A stretch of DNA of 64,000 nucleotides from DATJIG01 sp050260515. Its GTDB lineage: Bacteria; Pseudomonadota; Alphaproteobacteria; SMXQ01. Each line of letters starts with the position of its first letter. Position 1 is the first letter of the stretch. Both the position numbers and the translations under genes were made by a program. Where the stretch lies: positions 1-64,000 of the forward strand of contig JBLNCI010000007.1 of assembly GCA_050260515.1 (NCBI GenBank). Reading direction: 5' to 3'. Below the pieces are notes generated by a model that was not told the DNA's origin, ran no database searches, and saw nothing but the letters and a program-made list of their open reading frames with translations. Below, piece by piece: positions 54,533-63,399 of this stretch.

Positions 54533-55447
54533 TTAAGAGCGTGCCATCAGAAAGGCGGCTCCGTCCCACAAGGTGAACTCGCGCGTGCCGTTGCAGAGGA
54601 GCGCCAGCCCCGCGTCGCCCGCCGCTGCGGCAACGTCTCGGCGATCGAGGACAGCATCGCCGCGGTAGGAGTAGTTGAGGATCAGCAGCCGTCCACCGGG
54701 CCTCAACACCCGTGCCGCATCGCGGATGTGGGCCGCTGCGATATCGCCTCCGAGCTGGACGAGGTACGGAAACGTATCGACCGAATAGACGAGATCGAAG
54801 GTACCGTCGCGGAACGCGGATAGGTCGCGGCCGGAGCTGCGGACGAAAGCCGCCGAGGGCAGATGCGCGCACCGCCGCCGCGCCGTGTCGATCATCCGTT
54901 GCGACACATCGATACCGACGGCGAGCCACGCTGATCGCGCGAGCCGGGCGATGAAGCGACCGATCCCGCAGCCGATCTCCAGCACCGCGCCATCGTCGGC
55001 GAGCAGCCCGCGCCCGTGCATCCAGTCGACCACCTCCGTAGTCGCGGCGTCGAGGAGATCGGGATTGCCGAGCGAATACAGCGCGACGCTCGCCTCCGGC
55101 GATACCTCCGCCGCGCGATCGAACACCGACGCCCAATGTGCGATGCCCTCCTCCGCGGTCCCGGCCCGGGTGGGCGCGTCGGCGATGCGGAGGATGTCGG
55201 TCATGGTTCCGAACGCCGCCGGAGTCCGCCGCCACAGGTCGAGCGCGCGGCGAAGCCGGCGCGCCGCGGCGGCGTCGCGCCGCTGCACGCGCGCGCACGC
55301 GTCGCTGAGCGCCCGCTCGACGTCGGTCGCGTCTCTGGCCTCCCGAGCCATGTGCATCAGCGCCACGTTGGGTGAGATGTCGCCACGCGCGCAGCGCAGG
55401 ATCGGCAGATCGAGCGACCTCGGCGCGGCGTTACGATGCGCGGGCAC
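54533..55447 (-). CDS. Class I SAM-dependent methyltransferase
   Basis: A 304-aa protein. The first 95 residues are Arg/Ala-rich and helical ([29 protein letters not shown]), not part of the catalytic fold. SAM motif [11 protein letters not shown] lies at 156-165, followed by [14 protein letters not shown] and [28 protein letters not shown] is motif post-II. The start at 55447 overlaps the acyltransferase gene by 17 bp; a later start is possible since the N-terminal part is poorly conserved-looking. It probably methylates the glycan or an intermediate. Confidence 0.87.
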   Translation of the reverse strand: MPAHRNAAPRSLDLPILRCARGDISPNVALMHMAREARDATDVERALSDACARVQRRDAAAARRLRRALDLWRRTPAAFGTMTDILRIADAPTRAGTAEEGIAHWASVFDRAAEVSPEASVALYSLGNPDLLDAATTEVVDWMHGRGLLADDGAVLEIGCGIGRFIARLARSAWLAVGIDVSQRMIDTARRRCAHLPSAAFVRSSGRDLSAFRDGTFDLVYSVDTFPYLVQLGGDIAAAHIRDAARVLRPGGRLLILNYSYRGDAVLDRRDVAAAAGDAGLALLCNGTREFTLWDGAAFLMARS

Positions 55448-56456
55448 GGCTCGCGGTCCTCGTCAGCGTTCGCCGATAGTTCCAGCGATCGACGGCTCCC
55501 CACCGGTACTTGTAGCCTTCGCGTCCGCGGAGGAAGTGGAACTCGGTGACGCGTTCGCGCACCGATTCTTCGATTGCATGCGCGATGAGGATCGTCCCGG
55601 GGCTCTCGTGGTCGAACGCCGGATCGAACCCGCACAGATACGCGTACGCCCGGTCGGGATCGGCGAGGCCGTAGTAGACGCCCGCCACGGTGCCTCCGAT
55701 CTCGAGCGTGTAGAGCCGGGCGAGCCCCGCCTCGACCAGCTTCGGCACCGCCTCGCCGTGGAAGCGGTGAAGTCTGGGATCGGCAAGGACTCCGGGCTGG
55801 CCGCGGTTCTCCCATCGCGCGCGATGGAGCCGGAACAGGTTCTCCACGGCGCCGCCCGCCGAGTTTCCGTCGGCGCGTGCGATCGCGATTCCGCCCCGCC
55901 GCTCGGCGCGGTGGCGCGCCATCCGTATGTCCCGCCGCTTCCGCGGCGGAACGGCGAGTTCGAACGCGTTGTCGTCGTCAGCGAGTGCGAGCACCGGACA
56001 GGCGCTCGAACGCGTCACGGACTCGTCGCATCCGGCGGGACACGGCAGACGCAGGGCGAGCGCATCGCCGGGCAGATCGGGAAGCTCGCAGACGTTCCAC
56101 AGCGTCGGGCACGTGGCGAGGAACGAGCCGAGCGCCTCCAGGACGGCGCGCTCCCACGCGCCATCCGCGAGGATGTCGACGTAGTCGCTGATCGAGATAC
56201 CGAGCGGCAGGAGACGCATGTTCCCGAACGCGGCGTCGACGTACAACGGAGCGAGTCCGAGCAAGCGTCCCTTGTGCCAAACGACCACGACGAACAACTC
56301 GCCCGGTGCAAACGCACGCCACCATGGGATCAGCCACGCCGGAGACTGGAACGGAGTCGCGACGCGCGAACGATGCCACAGCGACCACCACGCCGGCTCC
56401 ACCGTTACCAGCGTCCGGATATCGGTGACGACATCAACGGTCAGATGCGGGCTCAT
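55431..56456 (-). CDS. GNAT/FemAB-like acyltransferase (BioF2-like domain)
   Basis: A 341-aa protein with the double-GNAT architecture of the FemAB/BioF2-like acyltransferase group often found in polysaccharide clusters. WWSLWHRSRVATPFQSPAWLIPWWRAF is the typical N-terminal block, and ENLFRLHRARWENRGQPG plus VAGVYYGLADPDRAYAYLCGFDPAFDHESPGTILIAHAIE is the second GNAT half. It overlaps the upstream GT4 gene by 4 bp (ATGA). It probably acylates an amino sugar, perhaps the amine freed by the PIG-L deacetylase encoded two genes upstream. Confidence 0.88.
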   Translation of the reverse strand: MSPHLTVDVVTDIRTLVTVEPAWWSLWHRSRVATPFQSPAWLIPWWRAFAPGELFVVVVWHKGRLLGLAPLYVDAAFGNMRLLPLGISISDYVDILADGAWERAVLEALGSFLATCPTLWNVCELPDLPGDALALRLPCPAGCDESVTRSSACPVLALADDDNAFELAVPPRKRRDIRMARHRAERRGGIAIARADGNSAGGAVENLFRLHRARWENRGQPGVLADPRLHRFHGEAVPKLVEAGLARLYTLEIGGTVAGVYYGLADPDRAYAYLCGFDPAFDHESPGTILIAHAIEESVRERVTEFHFLRGREGYKYRWGAVDRWNYRRTLTRTASRARAS

Positions 56457-57538
56457 GCGACGCCGACGGACTCCCTGTCGTCCTCCGTGTCGCCGCGCTG
56501 GTGCGCTTCGGCGGCGAGCCTGCGATAGACGGCGAGGTACTGTGCCGTCATCCGATCGACCGAGAAGCGCCGGCGCGCCGTATCGCGGCACAGCTCGGGG
56601 GAAATCGTGCCGCACCGTCCGAGCGCTCTCGCCATTTCCATCTCGTCGTGCACGAGGAAGCCGGTCTGGCCGTCGTCGATGGTCGAGCGCAGCGCCCCGC
56701 GGGCAAAGGCAACGACGGGGGTTCCGGCCGCGAGGGCTTCGCGCGCGGCGAGCGAACTGGTTTCGGGTACCAGCGACGGGACCAACAGGCATCGTGCCGC
56801 CCCGAGCAGCCGGCGCTTCCGCGCGAAGCCCACCGGTCCGATAAAGCGACGCCCGCGGTCGAGCCGCGGGAGCACCTCCTCCATGAAGTAACGGCGGTGC
56901 TCGGGATACGGGAACAGCGCTCCGGCGATGATCAAAGGCACGCCGGCCCGCTTCGCGGCCTCGATAGCGATATGGATGCCTTTCTCCGGGCAGATCCGGG
57001 CCAGCATGAGCGCGAAGCGCCGCTTGGCGTGACGGCCCGCGAACGCCGCAACGGGGACGCCGTTCTCGATCGGCGGCAGCAATCTCGGGTTGTCGCCGCA
57101 GATCTCGTGTTGGGCCTGAGAGACGCATTGCAGCCACGTATTCGGGCGGTTCGTCTGGACGGCCGACGACGCGTACCAGCTCGAGGGCAGATGCAGGGTC
57201 GCGAGCACCGGAGGCCCCGCCGGCGGCAGGTAAGCCTGGAAGTCGACACCGTGCAGGTGAACCACGTCGACCTCCCGTTCAGCGATCACCGACGTGATCA
57301 CGCGCAGGTGCCGGGCCCGCGCCGCCTCGACGCGGTCGGGATCGAGCGGACCGTCGACCGATGGCACCGGCACCAGGGTGCCCGCGACCTTGGACCCTGC
57401 GCAGGCGATCACGATCGAGCGGTGGCCGCCCGCGACGAGCGCGCCGTCGAGGGCGCTCAGTATCTGCTCCGCGCCGCCGACCGCATCGACGCCGACCGGA
57501 GCCAACGGATAGGCGACGTTGAGCACAGTGAGGGTCAT
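56453..57538 (-). CDS. GT4 family glycosyltransferase (GlcNAc-transferase-like)
   Basis: A 361-aa GT-B enzyme starting MTLTVLNVAYPLAPVGVDAVGGAEQILSALDGAL; the GGAEQ block is the sugar-nucleotide-handling loop common in GT4. PPIENGVPVAAF and FALMLARICPEKGIHIAIEAAKRAGVPLIIAG mark the C-domain, while VPETSSLAAREALAAGTPVVAF gives the E(x)7E-like donor motif. It overlaps the PIG-L deacetylase gene by 4 bp, which is the classical pairing of an N-acetylglucosaminyl-transferase with its de-N-acetylase. That assignment is by context only. Confidence 0.9.
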   Translation of the reverse strand: MTLTVLNVAYPLAPVGVDAVGGAEQILSALDGALVAGGHRSIVIACAGSKVAGTLVPVPSVDGPLDPDRVEAARARHLRVITSVIAEREVDVVHLHGVDFQAYLPPAGPPVLATLHLPSSWYASSAVQTNRPNTWLQCVSQAQHEICGDNPRLLPPIENGVPVAAFAGRHAKRRFALMLARICPEKGIHIAIEAAKRAGVPLIIAGALFPYPEHRRYFMEEVLPRLDRGRRFIGPVGFARKRRLLGAARCLLVPSLVPETSSLAAREALAAGTPVVAFARGALRSTIDDGQTGFLVHDEMEMARALGRCGTISPELCRDTARRRFSVDRMTAQYLAVYRRLAAEAHQRGDTEDDRESVGVA

Positions 57539-58410
57539 GACGGCGCCTCCACCCCGAGTTCCCGGGTAGCCGCGCCCGCCAGCACAAGCCATTCGTCGCC
57601 GGTCAAACCCCAGGCGTCGCCGCGGTACCAGACGGTGCCGTCGCGCGGCGGCTGAGTGAAGTCATGACCGGAGCAGAGGCGAAACCGCTCCGCGTCCACG
57701 GCGAACGCAGCGAGGGTCCGACGCTGCGAGGCATGCGCGGCGAACATTTGCCGCTTCAGCGCCTGCTCGCGCGCCGCAAGCGGCACGGTCGCGTCGACGG
57801 TGGCTGGACACGGCGTGAACCGCTGCACCACGAACCCTTCAGGCGACGCGTAGTACAGCGGCATCTCTACGATCGCGAGGTGCCGCCTCGTCCGTCGCCG
57901 GACGAGAATCGCCGCGGCGTGGACAGCGAACGCGACCGCGTCGTGATCGGGATGGCCGCCCTCGTAGGCATGCGTCAGCGCGAACCGGATGTCGCGGTCG
58001 ATGAACAGATCGGTGAGCCGGCGCGCGAGATCGGCGAGACCGCGCGCCGCCCGTTGATCGGGAACGCCGAGGCGCAGGATCGCCGCTTCGGGAATGCGCG
58101 CGAGCGACATCGCCGCGCGGAGCTCGGCGTCGCGCAGCGCTCCGTACTGTGCCGCGGTGGCACAACCGTTCGCGCGGGCGTCGGCGAGGTCACGCGGGGC
58201 GCCATCGGTGACGACGACGAGGGTGCTCCCCGCGAGTCGCGGAAGCTGGGCACCGCACCCGATCGTCTCGTCGTCGGGATGCGCGACGACCACGGCGACG
58301 TTGCCGCCGTCGAGCCGAGCCCGTCGGGGATCGGCGAGGCTGCGGAGAAAAGCCTCGTCGTCGCCGCCGGCCGCGTGCCGAACGGCTGTCACAACACCGT
58401 CGCGCGACAT
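57535..58410 (-). CDS. PIG-L family de-N-acetylase
   Basis: A 291-aa zinc hydrolase removing an N-acetyl group from a GlcNAc-type residue (family includes MshB, PIG-L and BshB). The zinc motif AHPDDE is at 43-48, and the second HPDHD at 153-157 (YEGGHPDHDAV); FALTHAYEGGHPDH is a family hallmark. TDGAPRDL matches the substrate loop. ATG 58410 overlaps the glycosidase stop by one base (TGATG), and its stop overlaps the GT4 gene. It probably generates a free amine on a glycan made in the same block. Confidence 0.93.
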   Translation of the reverse strand: MSRDGVVTAVRHAAGGDDEAFLRSLADPRRARLDGGNVAVVVAHPDDETIGCGAQLPRLAGSTLVVVTDGAPRDLADARANGCATAAQYGALRDAELRAAMSLARIPEAAILRLGVPDQRAARGLADLARRLTDLFIDRDIRFALTHAYEGGHPDHDAVAFAVHAAAILVRRRTRRHLAIVEMPLYYASPEGFVVQRFTPCPATVDATVPLAAREQALKRQMFAAHASQRRTLAAFAVDAERFRLCSGHDFTQPPRDGTVWYRGDAWGLTGDEWLVLAGAATRELGVEAPS

Positions 58411-59333
58411 CAGGCGACCACGGACGCCGGCTTGGCACTCACGCTGGCGCCGGCGTAGCGCCGGACCATGGAGGCGCAGAAATCGGCGAACTCCTCCTTC
58501 ACCAGCGGAGCGCTGGTGTGATGAGGCGCAATGCCGCGATGCTCCGGCGTGAAGCAGAACGTCACCGTGACGTCGAAATCGGCGAGCGCCTCCATCTGAC
58601 GATCGAACCACTGCAGCGCGTTGGGGCGGAAACTGTCGGCCCAGGACAATCCGGTGCGCAGGTAGCGAACGCCGAGCCGCTTCATCCACGCGACCGCATC
58701 GTCGAGCCGGTGGTCCTCGAAGTGAAACCACTGGCAAAGTCCGACCTCCGGCGTGAACTTCGGCAGGATGTCGGCCGCCGGCTTCGGCGTGCCGTCCTCG
58801 CGCAGCACCCCCATGTAGAAGTGGCGGTAATACGACGAGCCCTCGGCCTCGCGGTGGCGCGTCGTCGCGCTCCAGGCACGCGGCAGGTCGTAGAGGCTGT
58901 ACCAATGGATGCGCGGGGCACGGCCGATCAGGAGCTCCGCCGTCCGCGCGAGCCCCCAGGCCTGCACCTCCTCGGCGCCGAAGCTCGAAACCCCGACCTC
59001 GGTCACCCAGATCGGCAGCTTGGTCACCGCGCGGATCTCGTCGATCTTCGCGGGCCACTCCTGGATCTGCCAGAGGTTCCAGTCGAGCGGAAAGCCGTGC
59101 ACCGCGACCACGTCGATCTCATCGAGGACGCCCTTCGCGGCGAGATTGGAGATGAACGCGGAGTCGATGGGCGAGATGCCTCCGAGCACGCGCGGCAGGT
59201 TGGGATTGGCGGCCTTGATCGCCCTGCCGGCGGCCACCGCCATGTCGGCGAACAGCGACCAGCCCGGATCGACCTCCGGATCCCAGTGCGACTTGTTGTT
59301 CGGCTCGTTCCAGATCATCGCCGCTTCGATCAT
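58410..59333 (-). CDS. Glycoside hydrolase (beta-xylosidase-like) with permuted motif order
   Basis: A 307-aa TIM-barrel glycosidase related to GH39/GH5-type enzymes. WNEPNNKSHWDPE carries Glu10, the expected acid/base after beta-strand 4; WVTEVGVSS carries Glu112, the nucleophile of strand 7. In ordinary members a strand-1-3 segment like RTGLSWADSFRP precedes WNEP, but here it follows, at about 226-238, near the C-terminus with WFDRQMEALADFDVTVTFCF. The chain therefore looks circularly permuted. No leader peptide is present, so it acts in the cytoplasm, perhaps as a transglycosylase or trimming enzyme within synthesis. Confidence 0.88.
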   Translation of the reverse strand: MIEAAMIWNEPNNKSHWDPEVDPGWSLFADMAVAAGRAIKAANPNLPRVLGGISPIDSAFISNLAAKGVLDEIDVVAVHGFPLDWNLWQIQEWPAKIDEIRAVTKLPIWVTEVGVSSFGAEEVQAWGLARTAELLIGRAPRIHWYSLYDLPRAWSATTRHREAEGSSYYRHFYMGVLREDGTPKPAADILPKFTPEVGLCQWFHFEDHRLDDAVAWMKRLGVRYLRTGLSWADSFRPNALQWFDRQMEALADFDVTVTFCFTPEHRGIAPHHTSAPLVKEEFADFCASMVRRYAGASVSAKPASVVA

Positions 59334-60103
59334 TCACGACGCTCCTTCGTGGCGATCTTCGGGTACACCGCGCCGGCGCCTTCGGGCGCGGCGACGCGAC
59401 GGCAGATGTAGACCTCGTCCTCCGGGTGATCGACGATCGCGAAACCGGCACTGCGCAGCATCGCCTCCATGCACGCGGTGTTCGGGACCCACCAGTTCGT
59501 CGGATCGTTCGCGTAGCGATGCTCGATGAAATGCAGCTTCGGGTAGTCGCGACGGTCAAACTGCTCGGTCACCCAGAAGTCGTAGTCGCGATCGACCGGA
59601 GCCACCTCTTTGCTTCCGCGCAGCATCGACTGGAACACCAGCATGTCCCGAGCGACGTGCTCGTGGATGAGGTCGAGGGCGAGCAAGGGATGGCGCAAGT
59701 GGTAGAGCACGCCCATGAACAGGACGATGTCGAACCGCTCGCCGATGGCGCCCACGTCGTAGACCGACAGCTTCTGGAACTCGATGTCGAGCCCGCTCAC
59801 CTCCGCGGCAAATCGCGCCTGCGCCAGGTACTCGTCGTCGAAGTCGATGCCGAGGACGCGCGTGGCCCCGCGACGCTTCATCTCGATCGAGTAGAAGCCG
59901 GCATTGCAGCCGATATCGAGGACGGTGCGGCCGGTCAGGTCCACCGGGATCGCGCCGGCGAAGCGGCGCCATTTCACCGCCGGGTAGTCGCCGAGGAAAT
60001 GGCCGGGCGCAGTGTTGATGCCCTCGAGGTTGAGGTTGTGGAACCAGGGTCCGAGCGCCTCGACGCGCTCACGGATCTGGTCCGTCGACATGTGCCCGCT
60101 CAT
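59330..60103 (-). CDS. CmoB-like SAM methyltransferase (TIGR04290-like)
   Basis: A 257-aa methyltransferase. WFHNLNLEGINTAPGH (20-35) and PVDLTGRTVLDIGCNAGFYS (53-72, SAM motif I) resemble the CmoB type, followed by VLFMGVLYHLRHPLLALDLI. A family of this kind is named after Rta_06860 in TIGRFAM and occurs with the B12/radical SAM protein of the same cassette (recall). It overlaps both neighbours by 4 bp. The sugar or lipid it methylates is unknown. Confidence 0.9.
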   Translation of the reverse strand: MSGHMSTDQIRERVEALGPWFHNLNLEGINTAPGHFLGDYPAVKWRRFAGAIPVDLTGRTVLDIGCNAGFYSIEMKRRGATRVLGIDFDDEYLAQARFAAEVSGLDIEFQKLSVYDVGAIGERFDIVLFMGVLYHLRHPLLALDLIHEHVARDMLVFQSMLRGSKEVAPVDRDYDFWVTEQFDRRDYPKLHFIEHRYANDPTNWWVPNTACMEAMLRSAGFAIVDHPEDEVYICRRVAAPEGAGAVYPKIATKERRE

Positions 60104-60900
60104 CGCGACTGCTCCTCCATCTCCGCCTGGACCGCTTCGCGGGACGGCCCCTGCGGAGCGCCGGCCGGAACCTCCCGACCGTCGCCGCCCAGCAGGCGGA
60201 TCGCCGCGCGATAGCCGTTCAACGTGCCGACGTCGACGTACGAGCGACCGCCCTTGACGCCTACGGCACGGCCGCCGGCCGCGAGATACGCGTTCACCAG
60301 CGTGCCGAAGTATTCGTCGCCGCGATCGGGTGCGCGCCACAGGCGGTGCAGGTCGTGGAACACGGAGCCCGGCATCTTGAACGCGCCCCAGATCCAGTTG
60401 GAGCGCGCCATCGGGCTCTTCACCTGGATTTCCGACACGCGCCCGTCGTCGTCGACGACGACCGCGTCGAAGAACTCCGGACGATCCACCGGGAACAGCA
60501 GGAACGAGAGGAGGTCGTCGGGGAGTTGCGCGAGCCCCGATTCAGGGAACCACACGGTGTCGGGCAGTCCCACGACCACCGGCTCGCTCCCGATCAGCGC
60601 CGCCGCCTGGAAGATCGCGTCGCAGAGCCCGGCCGGCTGCTGCTGGACGACGTAGGCGATGCGCGCGCCGCGATACGCGGCGCCGAAATATTCGAGGATG
60701 TCCGACTTTCCCGGAGAGATGATGAAGCAGATCTTGTCGGCACCGCCGAGGATCATCCGCTCGACGAGGTACTCGCTGACGGCGCATGGACGCTCCGCGC
60801 CGCTCTGATCGGTGCGGCTGCCGACCGGCAACAGTTCCTTCGAGAACGCGAGCGGCTGGATTCGGGTGCCGCGTCCGGCGGCGGGTACGATGCCCCACAT
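60100..60900 (-). CDS. Sugar-phosphate nucleotidyltransferase
   Basis: A 266-aa GT-A-like NTP-transferase activating a sugar-1-phosphate. The signature PAAGRGTRIQPLAFSKELLPVG (6-27) carries the GxGxR loop and the Lys contacting phosphate, and SYVDVGTLNGYRAAI is the C-terminal DxGT motif. SNWIWGAFKMPGSVFHDL is a loop I associate with nucleotidyltransferases beside TIGR04290 methyltransferases. It is shorter than RmlA and its nucleotide preference is not clear. It overlaps the methyltransferase gene by 4 bp, and follows CgeB paralogue 4 after 1 bp. Confidence 0.91.
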   Translation of the reverse strand: MWGIVPAAGRGTRIQPLAFSKELLPVGSRTDQSGAERPCAVSEYLVERMILGGADKICFIISPGKSDILEYFGAAYRGARIAYVVQQQPAGLCDAIFQAAALIGSEPVVVGLPDTVWFPESGLAQLPDDLLSFLLFPVDRPEFFDAVVVDDDGRVSEIQVKSPMARSNWIWGAFKMPGSVFHDLHRLWRAPDRGDEYFGTLVNAYLAAGGRAVGVKGGRSYVDVGTLNGYRAAIRLLGGDGREVPAGAPQGPSREAVQAEMEEQSR

Positions 60901-60901
60901 G

Positions 60902-61990
60902 TCACGCCTCCGCGGGCTCGGTGGTGGAGGCGCCGGCGCTGTCGAGGATTTGCACCAGCTCACGCGCCCGGCACTCCGACGTGTGCTCCGCCAGCGTCCG
61001 GTCGCGCGCAGCCTTGGCGATCCGCCGCACCTCCGCGCCCTCGAGATCGAGCGCGGCCAGCGCATCCTCGGTGTCGCGCGCGACGAGGATCTCGCTGCCC
61101 GGCCGGAAGAAGGCGTCGAGGCCGTCCCAGGCGTCGCTCAGGATCGCGGTGCCGCAGGCCGCCGCCTCGAACAGGCGCCCCGAGGGACACCAGCCCATCT
61201 CCGCCATCGGGCCGCGCGTGACGTTGAGCGTGAGACAGCTCGAGGAGTAAAACGCCGCGTGCTCGGTCGGCGGCAGGTGGCGCACGAAATAGATGTTGGG
61301 CGCCCACGGAAAGTCCCGCGGGTACTGCGCTCCGCCGATCAGGAACCGCAGGCGCTGTCGCCGCCGCGCCGGAGCGACGAACAGCGCGTCGAGTGCCGCC
61401 TGGCGGTCGGCGGAATAGGTGCCGAGGTACGACAGGTCCGCCCGGTAGTGCCCCACTGTCGTCACCGGCCGGTGCACCTCGGGGTCGACGTGGCCATAGA
61501 GCGGCGCGACGCGGCGGGCGCCGAGACGCTCGCGCAGCGCATCGAGCGCAGCGCCGCCGGTGTAGCTCAGCACGATGTCGAAGCCGGCGAGACCGCCGGG
61601 GCCGATGTAGCTCACCGTCTCGCCGCGCTCGAGAGCCGCGAGCGTCACCGGCGTGTCGAGATCGTAGAACACGCGGAGCGCCCGGCCCGCGAGCACCGTC
61701 TCGGTGGCGGCGATGCCGTCGGGACAGTAGGAGGTCACCATCGCGACATCCGCATCGGCGGCCTGACGCCTGGCGTCGGCGGCCACGTCGTCCCACTCCT
61801 TGTAGAGGACGAGCTCGCCGCCCGGCACCTCGAACAGGTCGCGGTTGCCGGCGTAGAACGGCTGATCGCGCTCGAAGAACACGACGCGGTGGCCTTGCCG
61901 GGCCAGCGCGCGGCACAGACCGCGCCAGAGCGTCGCGTGGCCGTTGCCCCACGATGAACTGATGGTCAGGCCGAACACCACGATCTTCAT
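60902..61990 (-). CDS. CgeB-like glycosyltransferase (GT-B), paralogue 4
   Basis: A 362-aa glycosyltransferase. Its N-terminus MKIVVFGLTISSSWGNGHATLWRGL is nearly the same as in paralogue 1 (45194), and the donor half TLNVTRGPMAEMGWCPSGRLFEAAACGTAILSDAWDGLDAFF matches equally well, so these two are recent duplicates. It lies 59 bp downstream of the inositol-phosphate synthase gene, making it a candidate for the first sugar transfer on an inositol acceptor. Confidence 0.9.
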   Translation of the reverse strand: MKIVVFGLTISSSWGNGHATLWRGLCRALARQGHRVVFFERDQPFYAGNRDLFEVPGGELVLYKEWDDVAADARRQAADADVAMVTSYCPDGIAATETVLAGRALRVFYDLDTPVTLAALERGETVSYIGPGGLAGFDIVLSYTGGAALDALRERLGARRVAPLYGHVDPEVHRPVTTVGHYRADLSYLGTYSADRQAALDALFVAPARRRQRLRFLIGGAQYPRDFPWAPNIYFVRHLPPTEHAAFYSSSCLTLNVTRGPMAEMGWCPSGRLFEAAACGTAILSDAWDGLDAFFRPGSEILVARDTEDALAALDLEGAEVRRIAKAARDRTLAEHTSECRARELVQILDSAGASTTEPAEA

Positions 61991-62049
61991 ACGGCGACCA
62001 CCTCGTTCACGCCCCTGGACTCCGCCCTGACCGACGCCGACGACGCTCC

Positions 62050-63144
62050 TCACTCGCCGTCGGCGACGAACCGCAGCGTGCGCTCACGCGCCTCATGGTC
62101 GGTGAACTGCTGCGGCGGGGATTTCATGAAGTAGCTGGACGGACCGACCAGCGCTCCGCCGATGCCGCGGTCGAGCGCGAGCTTGGCGCAGCGCACCGCG
62201 TCGATGACGACGCCGGCCGAGTTCGGCGAATCCCACACCTCGAGCTTCAGCTCGAGATTGAGCGGCACCCCGCCGAAGGTCGTTCCTTCCATGCGGATGT
62301 AGCACCACTTGCGATCGGTGAGCCACGGCACGTGGTCGCTCGGGCCGACGTGGATGTCGTCGGCGGGCAGCGGCATGTCGAGCTGGCTGACGACCGACTG
62401 CGTCTTCGAGATCTTCTTCGATTCGAGCCGCTCGCGCTCCAGCATGTTCTTGAAGTCGGCATTGCCGCCGAAGTTGAGCTGGTAGGTGCGGTCGAGGCGC
62501 ACGCCACGTTCGCGGAACAGGTTCGCGAGCGCCCGGTGCACGATGGTCGCGCCGACCTGGCTCTTGATGTCGTCGCCGATCAACGGCAGCCCGCGTTCCT
62601 CGAACTTGCGGCGCCAGTCGGCGTTGGACGCGATGAACACCGGGATGCAGTTGACGAACGCGCAGCCCGCCTCCAGCGCGCGCGAGGCGTACCACTCCGT
62701 CGCCTGCTGCGATCCGACGGGAAGATAGGACACCAGCACGTCGGTGCGGCTGCGGGCGAGCACCTCGGCCACGTCCGCCGCCGGACGATCGGATTCCTCC
62801 ACTTCGTCGCGCATGTAGCGACCGAGGCCGTCGAGCGTCGGTCCGCGATCGACCGTCACGCCGGTCGGCGGAACGTCGGCGAAGCGATGTGTGTTGTTCG
62901 GCTTGGCGTAGATCGCCTCGGCCACGTCGCGGCCGACCTTCGAGGCGTTGATGTCGAACGCCGCCGAGACTCGCACGTCGCCGATGTGATAGCCGCCGAG
63001 ATCGGCGTTCATCAGCCCCGGCACGGGCTCGTTCGCCCGCGCTTGCGAGTAATAGGTGAGGCCCTGAACAAAGGATGAGGCGCAGTTTCCGACGCCAACG
63101 ATTCCGACACGAACCGTATTCGAGTGGAGAGCGGCTGCGTCCAT
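62050..63144 (-). CDS. Inositol-3-phosphate synthase
   Basis: Isomerises glucose-6-phosphate to inositol-3-phosphate, the only de novo route to inositol. The 364-aa protein is of the short actinobacterial/archaeal type: [20 protein letters not shown] (13-32) binds [37 protein letters not shown], and [15 protein letters not shown], which holds the catalytic Lys region. A GGAAG lies just upstream of ATG 63144. It leads the minus-strand block and diverges from an ABC exporter gene. It links the block to inositol-containing products. Confidence 0.94.
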   Translation of the reverse strand: MDAAALHSNTVRVGIVGVGNCASSFVQGLTYYSQARANEPVPGLMNADLGGYHIGDVRVSAAFDINASKVGRDVAEAIYAKPNNTHRFADVPPTGVTVDRGPTLDGLGRYMRDEVEESDRPAADVAEVLARSRTDVLVSYLPVGSQQATEWYASRALEAGCAFVNCIPVFIASNADWRRKFEERGLPLIGDDIKSQVGATIVHRALANLFRERGVRLDRTYQLNFGGNADFKNMLERERLESKKISKTQSVVSQLDMPLPADDIHVGPSDHVPWLTDRKWCYIRMEGTTFGGVPLNLELKLEVWDSPNSAGVVIDAVRCAKLALDRGIGGALVGPSSYFMKSPPQQFTDHEARERTLRFVADGE

Positions 63145-63399
63145 CTTTCTTCCTGTTGCGCGACCGGGACCGGCGGGGCGCTTCGGGGCAGCCCTTCTGC
63201 CCACCGCCCCTCAAGAACGCAGCGGTCCGCCGTTTGTTCCGTGTCGCTTCGGCTTCGGCCAAGTTCGGCTCGCTCACGGCAGCGGAACGGAACCGCGCAC
63301 GGCGCGTTGGACCGAACGGACGGCAGCGCTCCCGCGCTTGCCCCGTTGCACCGTGGCGGCCCGAGCGGAGTCGTGGTGCGGTGTTCCGGACGGCGGCCA

